From Morinoia aosen (Eukaryota > Arthropoda > Malacostraca > Amphipoda > Talitridae), in assembly GCA_030386875.1 (NCBI GenBank), contig CM059579.1, positions 20,432,484-20,496,483 of the forward strand: a DNA stretch of 64,000 bases, read 5' to 3'. Both the position numbers and the translations under genes were made by a program. The notes under the pieces are model-generated. The model worked only from the letters and a program-made list of their open reading frames with translations, did no database searches and had not been told where the DNA came from. Position 1 is the first letter of the stretch. Every line of letters starts with the position of its first letter. Shown here piece by piece: positions 12,121 through 24,774 of the stretch.

Positions 12121-13360
12121 GACAGCTAAGGCAACCTAGCAGTATCCCTGGAATGTCCTAAGCTCAAAATGGGATGAGTTTGTGATAGGTCAACAAACAA
12201 GCTGATAGAGCAAGCCATTCATCACAGCCGCCGCCTGAAGGACAAAAGTAACCAATTAACTCATCATTAAAATTGGTTATTTTAATGATAAACAAATCGT
12301 GCAGTTATTCTTGAATAAATACATTTCATGAAGAATGAGAACTACACAGGGCTCAAACAATGAATTTTTTTGACACAGCAGGTTCCCTCGCACATACCGT
12401 GATCTAAATGCGGGAAAACTGCGGGAGAGATTGTGAGGCGACGAAAAACTCATCATACGCTTAACCCGCATGTTTACCGAACAACTCACTAACTCAAACT
12501 CACACGAATACTTTCGTGCACTGCAAATTTGCATGCACATTTACGTTGCGTGGTGGAGCGTAAAAAGATCTTATTTGGATCCATTTAAAGAGATGCGTTA
12601 GTTTAATTAGGCTACGCCTCCGGCTCTGTTCTTCAAAAATCGCTGGAAGAAAACACGCAGCAACAACTTTTAACAACAAACCTCAAAAAAATTTATAATG
12701 AGACAAGTATACAAACAAATCAGTTTTACTCGCATCAATTTTAATGACCTTATTCCTCGTAATTCAATTTTTTGACCAAAGCTGATTCTGGTAACTCCAA
12801 AATTGTTCGCTCAACTTTCGCTACGGAACAACTCATTTTGGTATATGTTTTAAAACTTTTATTGCATTTATGGAGAAACCAGTTAAAAATAGATAAACGT
12901 ACACTAGCGCGATCGACGGTTCAAGTATTGTATTGCGCCGCCTTATACGCCAGCTTTACTGACATATATATCTCGTTCTTCGTCGAATTCAGAAGGAGAA
13001 ACATTGAAATCCCAACTCAATTGTTACGTGTGGCATTAAATTTCCCAAGGACGCAAATCAAATTAAACGTTGGGTCCGGCTCCGATTGAGCAACTTCTTA
13101 TCAGACCCACCGCTTCGGGCGTGCTCCATATTTCACAGACACGCAAAAAATCACTGAACTCGTTTTGTTCTGAGGGAAGATAGAAGGGAAGAAAAAAGGA
13201 CGATTCTTGTGTGGCAGGACACGGAACACATTACTTGGAGCCATGTAATTAAGATATACGCTGCCGAGATGGGCGGACGCTCGCGGTTGCCGCGGCTTCG
13301 AATCTTCCGTCTTCATTTCGCAGCTGGCGAGCGTCGGTGTAGATCCGAGTGACGGGCGAG
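12121..13360. other. Unique sequence, no gene supported
   Basis: No coding, RNA or repeat signal. The 105-codon plus frame at 12772 starts at TTG and shows no domain. Confidence 0.5.
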
Positions 13361-14035
13361 CAAAGGCAAGGCTTCATACAACCTCATACAAAGGCAAGGC
13401 CCTCATACAACCTCATACAAAGGCAAGGCTTCATACAACCTCATACAAAGGCAAGGCCCTCATACAACCTCATACAAAGGCGAGGCCCTCATACAACATC
13501 ATACAAAGGCAGGTCCTCATACAACCTCATACAAAGGCAAGGCTTCATACAACCTCATACAAAGGCAAGGCCCTCATACAACCTCATACAAAGGCAAGGC
13601 CCTCATACAACCTCATACAAAGGCGAGGCCCTCATACAACATCATACAAAGGTAGGTCCTCATACAACCTCATACAAAGGCAAGGCTTCATACAACCTCA
13701 TACAAAGGCAAGGCCCTCATACAACCTCATACAAAGGCGAGGCCCTCATACAACATCATACAAAGGCAGGCCCTCATACAACCTCATACAAAGGCAGGCC
13801 CTCACACAACCTCATACAAAGGCAGGCCCTCATACAACCTCATACAAAAGCAGGCCCTCATACAACCTCAAACAAAGGCGAGGCCCTCATACAACATCAT
13901 ATAGAGGCGAGGCCCTCATACAACCTCATACAAAGGCAAGGCTTCATACAACCTCATACAGAGGCGAGGCCCTCATACAACCTCATACAAAGGCAGGCCC
14001 TCATACAACCTCATACAAAGGCAGGCCCTCATACA
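13361..14035. repeat. 28/29-bp minisatellite
   Basis: About 24 copies of a unit made of CCTCATACAAAGG followed by CAAGGCTTCATACAA (28 bp), CAAGGCCCTCATACAA (29 bp), CGAGGCCCTCATACAA (29 bp) or CAGGCCCTCATACAA (28 bp). Each unit contains two imprecise copies of the shorter word CTCATACAA, pointing to growth from a half-unit. The plus-strand open frame across it (13349-14080) is a repeat artefact. Confidence 0.96.
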
Positions 14036-14576
14036 GCCGCCGGACGATGCCGCAGAAGAACAAACGTGCCGAGACAGTGATCTGTCATCTGTCGAACTAG
14101 TGATCTGTCAAGCACGGTTTTGAAACTAGTCTTGGCAATTGTGGCTAGGTTTACGTACAAAGTGTGTTAGTTTAGGATGCTACTCTCAACATCATGCAAA
14201 ATGGAACGCTAATTTTCTCACATGTGAAGCCAATTTAAAGGTTCAAATGTTAGCTATATCCTTTTGAGGAGTGTTCATTGCCCACGCTTTATTACGCTGT
14301 GAAGCAGTCCGGAGACAGCTTTCGAGATCAAGTAAATTGAAGTGATGAAGGCCCTGGAACTTTCTTGTGTGGGAGACCCGAGCGTACGAAGGACTGCTTA
14401 TTTTAATCTTGTATCAGAGCAGCACAGACGTGTTCGGCGCCAGCACCAAACATTGTGACAGTGAAGCATTCATCAGCTAGTGGTCATCGTTGCTTCGGAA
14501 ATTGGAAATCTCGATGCGCAAAAAACAAGCATTGGAAGTGCAGTAGAGTCATTATTGCATGCATTTTTTATTAGAG
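14036..14576. other. Unique sequence
   Basis: Short direct repeat of GATCTGTCA near 14079-14118. No gene or RNA seen. Confidence 0.5.
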
Positions 14577-14930
14577 TTAACATTTGTTTCCATGGGAGAA
14601 AGGATAGAGGCACCATTTGATATGAAAATAAAAGAACGGGAATTCTATGCACTAGGGGAGTGGGTTGATACACCATGATTGAAAAAAGTCATGGAACATG
14701 ACGAATGTTGAAGGAAAAGTTGGTGTCGAAAGAAGACAGCAGTAAACCTAAAAATGTCGTCTCACAATGAAACTTAAAAAAAATTCATAGTATTACAATG
14801 ACAAGAAAACCTGCCTAACTATCAATTCGGGACCCCACATTTTCTCCCTGGGAGCCCTAATTTGCTTGAATAAAATACTTGCATCCCCCTGAGGAGAGGA
14901 AAGCATAAGATGATGCAGAACTTTAGAATA
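14577..14930 (-). mobile_element. SINE-like dispersed repeat, long copy
   Basis: Shares ordered blocks with the copies at 21733 and 47072: CACCATTT, GGAATTCTATGCAC, AGACAGCAGTAAACC, CCTGCCTAACTAT, CTGGGAGCCCTAATTT and CATCCCCCTGAGG. After the CCCCTGAGG block it continues with GAAAGCATAAGATGAT, a block also present at the same place in the copy at 57115, so some copies have an extended 5' end. No clear target duplication was found. Confidence 0.75.
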
Positions 14931-15000
14931 GTTCAATACGAACAAAATTAATTACTTGCCGTGCGAGAGTGGCGTTAGGTCAAAGGATCGCGTCCGCAGG

Positions 15001-15009
15001 TGTGTGTGG

Positions 15010-15048
<39 letters not shown>

Positions 15049-15118
15049 TGTGTGTGTGTGTGTGTGGACGTGTGTGTGTGTGTGGACGTGTGTGTGTGTG
15101 TGTGTGGAGGTGTGTTTG
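15001..15118. repeat. TG microsatellite
   Basis: An (TG)n tract interrupted by regularly placed TGTGGACG and TACG words. It yields artefactual Cys-Val frames. It directly abuts a small patch of the CACCGTTATGG motif. Confidence 0.97.
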
Positions 15119-15155
15119 CGGACGTCACCGTTATGCGTCACCGTTATGGCTCATG
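15119..15155. repeat. Isolated copies of the 17-kb minisatellite motif
   Basis: Contains GCGTCACCGTTATGGCTCA (15136-15154) and a partial second copy GACGTCACCGTTATG. This matches the 20-bp unit of the array that begins at 17101, about 2 kb away. Confidence 0.85.
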
Positions 15156-16526
15156 TGTGAATTATTTTCTTCAATTGCAATTTCAAGTTCCTAATTCAAG
15201 GTCCGAGCACACTGATATCCCCACAGGTAAATCAAAATACATATGCCAATTCATTTATTAAATGTTGAAGGAATAGAAGTTCCTTAAAGGAACCCTACAG
15301 CAACGCTCATAGCAATACTGAACAAGTAACGTTTCAGACGGAACATCAGCAGGGCGATAATTCTTTAGCTAGCTACAATCCAATGGTCAGAACGCAGCGA
15401 ACATAGTCTTAACTTTCGGGAACAACACACGGCTTCTCAATGTGCTGGATACGACAATGAAGGTTCAGCTAAGACTTCAGCAGAACTGAAGCGCACAGTT
15501 TTGACTTCAATTTTCAATGGTGAAATTGGTCATTGACCATTTGTTAATTATTTCTCAATTGAACGTACTGTGCCCAGCGAACAAAATACCCGCGCAGATT
15601 CCAAAAAGTTACACGCATTTTCGCATGCTCTCGCAGCAGCAATCTGACACGGAAAACAGGGTGCGAGGTAATTCCTAACTTTTAACTTCATATTGGCAAA
15701 AGTAGTGATGTGTAAGCATTGGTGGAACAAAAAAGAGAACGAGCTGGGCACCAAGAGTCATCAGCAGCGCCCAAGAAGCGCGGTGGGCCACAGGGAGGGC
15801 TCAACTCCTAACGAGAGGTAAAAAGCCATGACTAGAACGAACAAAAGTATGAGCGAGCTGAATCAGTTCGTGACAGTTAAACACTATAAGCATTCGCAGC
15901 AACAAGGGCGTTATAGCAAAACTCTAATGAATTTTAAATATCTCAATGTCTATCACAAAAGTCGGTACAACCAAACCAGTGCACCTGAAGCACCCAACCT
16001 TCACAACACACCATGCCATCAAAAGGATGGTCTACAGATGGACAAAACTCTGGACGCACTACGGGTGAGGTTGCGGAAGTTAAAAGAATAATTAAGCAGT
16101 GCCGGTGGCTCAAGGTTTACTGCACGCAGAACAGATAAGGATTGTAACATTTACGAACGAAACTAAGGCGAGACGATGTAAACTATCAATAATTAAATTA
16201 AGGTCAGATTTCATTGATTGTCAACTTAACACTAGAAAACTAGAGCTTTGAGTCTCATCCAAAACAATTGATGCTAGGAAGTAGCGCATGTTTCAGTTTT
16301 CAAGAAAAGATTTTAGAAAAGATAAATTGAGATTGGTCGACCAGAAAAATGGTTCAAGGGTTAGTTATTCCAGAGTCTCCGAAGTAGCATGGTTTTCACC
16401 ATCACAAGTTCAAGAATCGTCGACTCTGGTCCAAGCAATTTTGAGAAATTCATTTGGCTAACGCTGCAAAAACCAATCTCGTTTTAAGTTCACGAAGAGA
16501 AGAAAGTAAAACGAAATGGAGTAGAT
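15156..16526. other. Unique sequence, no gene supported
   Basis: Short frames on both strands with no domain. No RNA or repeat noted. Confidence 0.5.
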
Positions 16527-16807
16527 TAGGTGAATGATGATGGAGATGATAAGGTGAATGATGATAGAGTAAATAAGGTGAAGGAGATCGACTAAATAAG
16601 GTGAAGAAAATCGACTAAATAAGGTGAAGGAGATCGACTAAATGAGGTGAAGGAGATCGACTAAATGAGGTGAAGGAGATCGACTAAATGAGGTGAAGGA
16701 GATCGACTAAATGAGGTGAAGGAGATCGACTAAATGAGGTGAAGGAGATCGACTAAATGAGGTGAAGGAGATCGACTAAATAAGGTGAAGGAGATCAACT
16801 AAATATG
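16527..16807. repeat. 23-bp minisatellite
   Basis: About 11 copies of a 23-bp unit built from AGGTGAAGGAGATCGAC plus TAAATG or TAAATA. The left edge is irregular (TAGGTGAATGATGATGG and a related 30-bp copy), suggesting the array grew from a GAATGATGATGG-type seed. The inner copies are almost identical. Confidence 0.96.
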
Positions 16808-17100
16808 GAAGGCAACGATAACGTCAATAAGAAGCAATGATAAAGTTAACGAGACCTAGTAATACGGTCAATGAGAAACAGGAAGTTTGAGAACCACATG
16901 CAAGCCGGCCCTGCAAGCGCCACGGTCCCCAGAGAGGCTGCAACGACCTGCAGGACTGGGCTGCCGTGAGCGAGCTGGGCAACCCACGACGACCGAGAGA
17001 TACTGTAGACTACTAAGAAAACTGCGGACTGACGCGAAGTAATGTGGACTAACTCAGTTAAAGGTCGAACTGGCCTGGAAACGCAGGGAAATTTCCACAC

Positions 17101-17921
17101 ATGCGTCACCGTTAAAGCTCACACGTCACCGTTATGGCTCACGCATCACCGTTAGGCTCACGCATCACCGTTATGGCTCACGCATCACCGTTATGGCTCA
17201 CGCGTCACCGTTATGGCTCACGCGTCACCGTTATGGCTCACGCGTCACCGTTATGGCTCACGCGTCACCGTTATGGCTCACGCGTCACCGTTATGGCTCA
17301 CGCGTCACCGTTAGGGCTCACGGGTCACCGTTAGGGCTTACGGGTCACCGTTAGGGCTCACGCGTCACCGTTAGGGCTCATGCGTCACCGTTAGGGCTCA
17401 CGCGTCACCGTTAGGGCTCACGCGTCACCGTTAGGGTTCACGCGTCACCGTTATGGCTCACGCGTCACCGTTAGGGTTCACGCGTCACCGTTATGGCTCA
17501 CGCATCACCGTTATGGCTCACGCATCACCGTTATGGCTCACGCACCACCGTTATGGCTCACGCATCACCGTTATGGCTCACGCATCACCGTTTTGGCTCA
17601 CGCATCACCGTTATGGCTCACGCATCACCGTTATGGCTCACGCACCACCGTTATGGCTCACGCATCACCGTTATGGCTCACGCATCACCGTTGTGGCTCA
17701 GGCATCACCGTTGTGGCTCATGCGTCACCCTTGTGGCTCACGCATCACCGTTATGGCTCATGCGTCACGGTTATGGCTCAAGCGTCACCGTTATGGCTCA
17801 GGCATCACCGTCGTGGCTCAGGCATCACCGTTGGGCTCAGGCATCACCGTTGTGGCTCAGGCATCACCGTTGTGGCTCAGGCATCACCGTTGTGGCTCAG
17901 GCATCACTGTTACGACTCACG
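17101..17921. repeat. 20-bp minisatellite (CACCGTTATGGCTCACGCGT type)
   Basis: About 41 copies of a 20-bp unit. Blocks of subtypes are visible: TTATGG with CGCGT (17190-17310), TTAGGG (17311-17450), TTATGG with CGCAT (17480-17690) and TTGTGG with GGCAT (17691-17900). Copies at the right edge decay (CACTGTTACGACTCA). The open frames here (Met-Ala-His-Ala-Ser-Pro-Leu repeats) are artefacts. Confidence 0.97.
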
Positions 17922-18300
17922 TAAAACCATTATTACTGGCATTCTTTACTGTTAAGACTGCCACAGCTCACAGTCATAGCTTATATTTGCTTCCGTTACG
18001 TGCACTACGCATTGTTGTGACCGCAGTGCCTCACAGTTATGTATGACGGTCACTTGTATCCGTTCCATTAGATATTTCTTACAACGGCTCCCATTGTCAA
18101 TCCTTACCGTTATGGTGGTCATCCGTCACCCTTACAATGGACATTCATAGCCGTTATTACCGTCATTCACAGCCGTTATCACCGTCATATACACCCGCCA
18201 TGACCGTCAGTAATTTTTGTCAAGGCTGTCATTTGAAACCGTTGTGCCGCCATAGATGCCCGTTTTAGCAGCCATGTCGTTCCCGTTACGACAGCCATAT
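17922..18300. repeat. Decayed minisatellite bridge
   Basis: Between the 20-bp and 22-bp arrays, the words CCGTTA, CCGTCAT and GTCATTC recur at irregular spacing, for example CCGTTATTACCGTCATTC then CCGTTATCACCGTCAT. This looks like an older, degraded part of the same tandem region. Confidence 0.7.
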
Positions 18301-18597
18301 CACGTCTCTTACTGAAGTAATGCATGTCCTTTACGGCAGTGATGCATGTCCTTTACGGCAGTGATGCAAGCCCGTTGCGGCAGTGATGCAAACCCGTTAC
18401 GGCAGTGATGCAAATCCGTTACTGCATTGGTGCAAACCCGTTACGGCAGTGATGCAAACCCGGTACGGCAGTGATGCAATTCGGTACGGCAGTGATGCAA
18501 ACCCGGTACGGCAGTGATGCATGACCGTTTCGGCAGTGATGCATGACCGTTACGGCAGTGATGCATGACCGTTACGGCAGTGATGCATGCGCGTTAG
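18301..18597. repeat. 22-bp minisatellite (GTGATGCAAACCCGTTACGG type)
   Basis: About 13 copies with the invariant block ACGGCAGTGATGCA and variable CCGTT/CCGGT, followed by decayed copies. It shares the CCGTTA core with the arrays on either side. Confidence 0.95.
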
Positions 18598-18689
18598 GAC
18601 GGTCATTCTTACTCGTTACATCATTCATTCATGATCTTTAAAGAGGTCATTGATAACTGTTATGGCTATAGTCCAAATCTGATGCTACT

Positions 18690-19133
18690 GTTATCCGTAA
18701 CTGTTATGGCCGTTCTTCGTAATCGTTATGGCCGTTCTTCGTAATCGTTGTGGCCGTTCTTCGTAATCGTTATGGCCGTTCTTCGTAATCGTTATGGCCG
18801 TTCTTCGTAATCGTTATGGCCGTTCTTCGTAATCGTTATGGCCGTTCTTCGTAACAGTTATGGCCGACATCTTTAACCGTTATGGCCGACATCTGTAACC
18901 GTTATGGCCGACATCTGTAACCGTTATGGCCGACATCTGTAACCGTTATGGCCGTTCTCTGTAACCGTTATGGCCGTTCTCTGTAACCGTTATGACCGTT
19001 CTTTATAACCGTTATGGCCATCATCCGTAGCCGTTATGGCCGTCATCTGTAACCGTTACGGCCGTCATCCGTAACCGTTACGGTCGTCATCCGTAACCGT
19101 TACGGTCGTCATCCGTAACCGTTATGGCCTACT
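18690..19133. repeat. 22-bp minisatellite (CGTTATGGCCGTTCTTCG type)
   Basis: About 20 copies ordered as three blocks: TTCTTCGTAATCGTTATGG, then ACATCTGTAACCGTTATGG, then TCATCCGTAACCGTTACGG. The block order suggests successive local expansions. The core CCGTTATGGC is shared with the 17.1-kb array. Confidence 0.95.
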
Positions 19134-21717
19134 CGTGCCGTAACGGCTGCCGTTCATAACAATAGCGGCCACCGGAACGGATTGCATGCACAAATCACGG
19201 GCGGCTGCATCTCTCTAATTAACATCGGGGCTGAAGCAGGTCAGATCTAGAAATTAATCTCCGTGATTTAAAGCAGGGACCGAAAGTCTCCGGGCAGACC
19301 CAAGCAATGAGCCAAAACGCGCAGGATTTAACGCAAGAAAGAGGGTTAAAAGGAAGACCTCATTTCATGTTGAAAATGAATCGGTCTCTTACGAAGCAAT
19401 TTGCCTGCCTTGACGCAGTGGCGCTTTACTCTTTGAAATTCCAGTCCCACTCAGGATGACCTCAACTGACACCGAAGTACTGTAGTCAACGAGTCCACAA
19501 GAAAAAGATTACCTGATCTCGTCATCGACGGACGAACTTGTTCGGTATTATTTGACTTCCATTTGGAATTGTTAGTATAACTGTAAGACAAATTTATCCA
19601 CCACAAGTCCGCTAACTCTGTTCGAATACAGATTTCACCTCGTTTTGACCGCAGTTTTCTTAAACAGTGACTGCGTGCGCTACTGCTGTAATTCCGTCAG
19701 TTCACTCCACCGAGCGGCACCCAAGTGCCGTGGGCGGTTACAGAGTAGAGGCACCTAAACTCAAATAATTGAGCGAACCACCGCTTATCAACCTCGTGCC
19801 ACAAGCAACGTACTTAGAAAGACCAAGTCCAGGTGTCCCAGGTTGTGGTGTGTCTTCTTGTTCGTTTCTTTCAGAATACTTACCCTAAATTTCCTTTACT
19901 GGTGGTCTGCACTTGTTCAACATTATTCAATTTTTACTGATTATTCATAAAGTTTTCGGAGAAATTTTCTTTACTTGCGTGGAAACTTTTTATGTTTTCC
20001 AATAGTTTTTACTACGTTTTTATCAAGCATTAAAATTCTCACCGGTTGTACTCGTACACGATGTAAATTCGCCTAAGGCAGCAAGTCTAGCTTTTATCGT
20101 TTTTCTGTCAATCGTGAAGAACGTTGACGGCTAAAAATGCTGACAACTTCCCGACAGCCGTGGTCGCAAAAATGTTCGCTCTCCTCAGAATGAAAACGCT
20201 TCTCAATCCAAGACCTAGCAGACCAAAAAGTTTTGGACGCAAAAGTACACTAGAAACTCACGTACTTTCAGATTACTTGACAAATTAAAAATAAATAAAG
20301 GAAGTAAAGCAAAAAAAATCATACAGCATATCGTTTCTGAACGCTATCCTTCACCATGACAAATGGGAAGCACAAGCCGCTAACTGCAAAGCTACCATTG
20401 AAAACAACGACACATCCGATGAAGAAAATATCAATCAAATTATCAAATCAAACTATAATATCTCTCAGCTTGATGCTAGCATGTATGTCTAACATGCTAA
20501 CTCGTTCTAAGTTGGCAACATATGAACACTAAGTCGTTCACGATGGCTTACTGCAGAATGTGTTCGTGTCTTGATAGGTTGCCAAAGAGGTCTCATAGCT
20601 TATTTGTTCTACCGTGAGCTAGTATTGCTCGCTCACTTAGATATTGAGTGCATCCTCTTGTCCTCGGCATAACGCATGCTTGTTGTCCATAAATCTCAAA
20701 TTTTTGAAAATCCAAATTTCGACAATGGGAGTATAAAGTCGTTTGGATAAGAGTTGCAGAGCGAGTTACTTCATCAAGAGAATGATATTTAACCCATCAG
20801 TTAAGACTACACACACTAGCTGGATGCCCTCAGGTGTTGAGAACAGTATTTTAAGAATAAAAAATGGAATTCTAACGAGAGAGACCTCTTTGTTTGAAGC
20901 CGCTTTTCGTTGTTGTTGTTGCTCGCGCCGACGCTACCAAGACCAATAATCCCAGGGATTTTAACACACGTTCTGCAACGAAGAAAAGGATTCAAATCCG
21001 ATGAGGTCGTCGAGAAAACATGTTTTGCGTGCAAGGATTTATTTCGCTAGTGTAGTAAACGGGCAAAAATGTCATCAATGGAAAGAATTTGTGACTCTAT
21101 TGACCGGTGATCTTTGTCTCGTACAAGTTACGGAGTAATTACCATTACCGAGTAGCTCACGACATCGATGATAGAGCGATTCCAAAAACCGCAGAGTTTG
21201 CAACTTCTCGCCAGGAGCGGTGGACTCGGTACACTACAGCTTATTTAAAGGGCTGTACTCGAACGGAATATGCGGCGTACAACAGCACTAAAAAAAATTG
21301 ATATTGTTACAGCGGTCGCATTAGCAACATACTTCTGCAATAATCGACGGAACTGCGACGGGGTCTACGCCAAACTACTGCCATAGATGATAGCGTTGCT
21401 GTGTCAGAATTGGTGTCGTACTATTGGTATAATTGTCAGCATTGCAGTAGAAGACTTTACGGTACACGTGCTGCTATAATGACATGGACTGGCTGGTGCG
21501 GGTTTACACCAATTACTGAGGTGAGGGAGGGCAGCGTTACTCTTTCGGGATTCACTATAATTGACTTCGTTTTCTAATGTAAAATGGTTGTTTTTGTGCG
21601 ATAATGCACAATTCTCAATCAAATATAACGGTACTCTTTTGTTTTTTCTTTCCTGCAGCCCAAGAAAAAACTAAAATCCTACCCCTCTTGCGACAAAACA
21701 ATGTTCTTGAGTTGTAA
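19134..21717. other. Unique sequence, no gene supported
   Basis: About 2.6 kb without repeats or recognisable coding sequence. The short frames at 20743-21301 have no domain. Confidence 0.5.
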
Positions 21718-21732
21718 ATCGTACACGATTTA

Positions 21733-22100
21733 GATTTGATTAGATTGGATTATATGTTAGTTTAAGCCTCCCTAACTGCTACAAAAAAGAGCGTATCGAA
21801 GAGAGGAAGGAGGACGGCACAATTTAGTATGGAGATAAGGGAATGCAGAATCTATGTAGAAGGGACATAGAAACAGTAAGTTGAGAAAGACGTTCATGGA
21901 AAAAGATCAAGTTGAAGAAGAAAGTAGTAGGGGCTGAAAAACGGGACAGCTGTGAATCGAAAAAGGTGGTCCGTAATGTAGCAAAAAACATTTTATTTCA
22001 ACACAAGAGAGGCTTGCTTAACTCTCAGCTCGGGCCCTCACACATTTTCCCCTGGGAGTGCTAATTCTCATACTTAAAATAGTTGTATCCCTTTGAGGGG
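21733..22100 (-). mobile_element. SINE-like dispersed repeat, full-length copy with diverged target duplication
   Basis: Flanked by ATCGTACACGATTTA (21718-21732) and ATCGTATACAGTTTA (22101-22115), which match at 12 of 15 positions. In the minus orientation it starts CCCCTCAAAGGGATAC, contains the block TGTGAGGGCCCGAGCT, and ends GGGAGGCTTAAACTAAC followed by an AT-rich tail. Variable-length duplications and an AT-rich 3' end are what retroposition produces. No convincing tRNA-type A and B boxes were found, so the promoter type is unknown. Confidence 0.82.
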
Positions 22101-22452
22101 ATCGTATACAGTTTACCTCCATACCATAATGATTGATGCCAATAGTGTAGCCTGCTATTGGAACTGATTTTTATTGGATAGATAGTGAAAAATAGTAAAT
22201 ACTGTAATGTCATCTATATGTACCCATGATGAGAACCAGCAAACCGGCGAAAATAGAGAACATCAACTTAAAAATGAAAAGTTTCAGCTCATGTACATAT
22301 TTTCCATCGAATGGAACTTCCCATAAAAGTCTTCTGTGAAGTATTTGTATTCACATTTTATTTTTATTTTTGATGGTATTATCATTATACTATTATACTG
22401 GCTTGATAGGCTTGGTAAATACCTATACCGTTATACTGATATAATAATAGTA

Positions 22453-22586
22453 CCTTATTATATTATTCTATTATTATTCGTATCTGAATACATTCCGCAG
22501 AACATTATATTATTATCGTATCGGAGTATATTCCGTAGTACCTTATTCCGTATTATATTATTATTGTATGAGTACATATTCCGTAG
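22453..22586. repeat. Degenerate AT-rich tandem triplicate
   Basis: Three imperfect copies (38-48 bp) of an AT-rich block, each ending in ATTCCGCAG or ATTCCGTAG at 22500, 22538 and 22586. The unit contains TATATTATTAT. Confidence 0.7.
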
Positions 22587-23527
22587 GCATTTCTTAGGCA
22601 GATTTTGACGCGAGCAGAGCCGTGCAGCGCGCCCCACCGGCCGTGCCTGCTGACCAGGCGACATTTCATCCGCTGCTCACCAAAATTTTACCGCGACGAT
22701 GCCGCGAAGTTAACAGTAACTTCGAGTGGTCATTTCTGCTGCGAATATACCACGCAAGAGAAAATAGAAGCAAACGCGTCATGAAGCAGCAATCAAGAGA
22801 AGGCTCTCAGCGAAGCAAATATTTGCGTAGGGAGAATCCAATTATGAAATGCTTCAGCCTTATTGGTCATCGTCTGCTATCGAGGGAATAAAATGCCGCT
22901 CGAGTGCGGTGCTTAGGGAGGGATTCATTCACAACCTCCAGGTGTAGGACCTGAAGCGCCAGGCTCGTAATTTTTGGTCCGGAATTAGGGGAAAAAATTA
23001 GAATTGTTTACAGAAATGATGTGTGGGTTTATGTAAAATATAAACTGTGGTAGTATATTTATTATGGTAGGTGGTCACTGAGGAACGAAAAGTTGAAACA
23101 CACTGAGCAATGTGTTTTAAATTTGGTTGCAGCCATTACACTAATGCATTACTCAGTAAATAAGCACTGAATCCCGCTGTTGCATGCACGGTTGTGGATT
23201 TAACATTTATTTTTTCAGTATTTTTTTGCGGATGGAGATTCGAGGTAGGATATTCTTTTATACAAAAATTTAAGCATTTGGGCCAGCAAAGATTCAAATC
23301 TGGTACAAATGGAAAATAAACAGGAAAATGAACGGGCAATTTGTACTTTTACCACGGAATACATTCAACACACTATCATCATTTGACAGAGCTTGTGTAT
23401 TTATTACATGTGGGATGAAATTAGTTCTCGAACAAAGACCTCATGTAAAAGTGTTGGGCTTATTTAAAAGTGGTGCCATGAATAGTTAATGGCACAATTT
23501 CTGTGAATTAATGAATTAATGGCACAA
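22587..23527. other. Unique sequence, no gene supported
   Basis: Includes a short GC-richer patch (22610-22700). A small TTAATGGCACAATT duplication lies at about 23490 and 23517. No coding pattern. Confidence 0.5.
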
Positions 23528-23604
23528 TTAGCCACCACATGATTCAACGAAGCTTATGAAGCAAAATAAAGGTTGAAGTAGAAGTAAAAAGTGCTGAAAA
23601 AGAA
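23528..23604 (-). mobile_element. SINE-like dispersed repeat, internal fragment
   Basis: Closely matches the copy at 41697: both contain CCACATGATTCAA, GAAGCTTATGAAGCAAAATA and GCTGAAAAA in the same order and spacing. Both ends of the element are missing. Confidence 0.75.
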
Positions 23605-24237
23605 GGGTCTGGTCACTTCTTTAGGCCGTTTCTTTTCATCAAGCACATACTTAACTTCCGACCTGACAACTCGAGATGAGCTCCCAATCCAACAAGACAC
23701 CGGTACCAACAGTCGTACTCAACGTTCACGTGACACGATCGCAGCCGACTACGCGTTGTGTCGTAGGGGATTAGGTGATCTTGCCAGTTGCGAACATGCG
23801 AGGAATAGTTTCTTAAATATGCATCGTCTCCATAATGAGCTGCTGTGTAAGACAACCTTCATTAATGATAAAGTGACGCAAAGTAACGCGTAGATTGTAC
23901 CTGAAGTGAAAAGTAATAGGGGAAATGTGAAGATTAAATGATAAATATCATTTTGATTTATTGCATTGAGTAATTTCTAAATATTTTACTTTAGTAACAA
24001 AATAAAATATTTTTACAAATTAAAATACAATGGAATTTTATCAAAACGCAGATGAAAGATTAGAAACATCTATATGTAAGTAAAATACTGGAAAATACCC
24101 CTAAATAATACGTCGAATAAAATGTAGTTTAACTTAAACTTATATAATTATCGTAATTTTTCAAGTCACTTTGAAATAAACGAAGCATATAAGTCTGAAC
24201 ATTGGTGAATAATTTCATTGATAGATTTTGAATTTTT
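23605..24237. other. Unique AT-rich sequence
   Basis: Overlapping 100- and 80-codon frames on opposite strands (23591-23893) show no domain. No gene supported. Confidence 0.5.
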
Positions 24238-24297
24238 CCCATAAAACTAAACTTTTTCTTCCCATAAAACTAAACTTTTTCTTCCCATAAAACTAAG
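24238..24297. repeat. 23-bp tandem triplicate
   Basis: Nearly three copies of a 23-bp unit beginning CCCATAAAACTAAAC and ending TTTTTCTT. Confidence 0.92.
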
Positions 24298-24774
24298 CCT
24301 GAAAGTCGATTCTTCGACCATCTCCACCAAATAGGCGAATAATTATGGAACAATTATTCGTCTATAACGATAATTCATGTAATTATGCCATTAATTTCAA
24401 CCTGCTGATGTGAAAAAAGAAGGTAATTCCTATTGGCACGAAGCAGCAGAGAGCAGCAGGTGTTCCAGGTCGCCTTTGTGTAAACACGCGATTTTCGCTC
24501 TCCACAGAAACCGAAGGCGCCAACAGCTGAGGGCATCTTTCCTCAGACACTATTCATATCAAACGATTTAAAACTATGTTCTTTGCATACTCATAAAGTA
24601 TAAGGCGTGTGTTCCATTCAAGCACATGAACAGACTCGTCGGTAATCTCGGCGCTCATGAGTGATGTGAAATGCATTTTGAGTATGTAAACTAAATACAA
24701 CACTTATTCCCAACACAATCAGTCTCCTTCCAACCACAACACTACCATTATTTGTCTCCAACCATTATTTGAAA

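Noticed and set aside
12772-13089. 105-codon plus frame
   Set aside because: TTG start and no domain.
13349-14080. 243-codon plus frame
   Set aside because: Repeat artefact of the 28/29-bp minisatellite.
15001-15118. Cys/Val-rich frames over the TG tract
   Set aside because: Microsatellite translation only.
17453-18046. 197-codon plus frame and companions
   Set aside because: Repeat artefacts of the 20-bp minisatellite (three units equal 60 bp).
20961-21010. Possible tRNA T arm (GGATTCAAATCC)
   Set aside because: No matching D arm, anticodon arm or acceptor stem at tRNA spacing.
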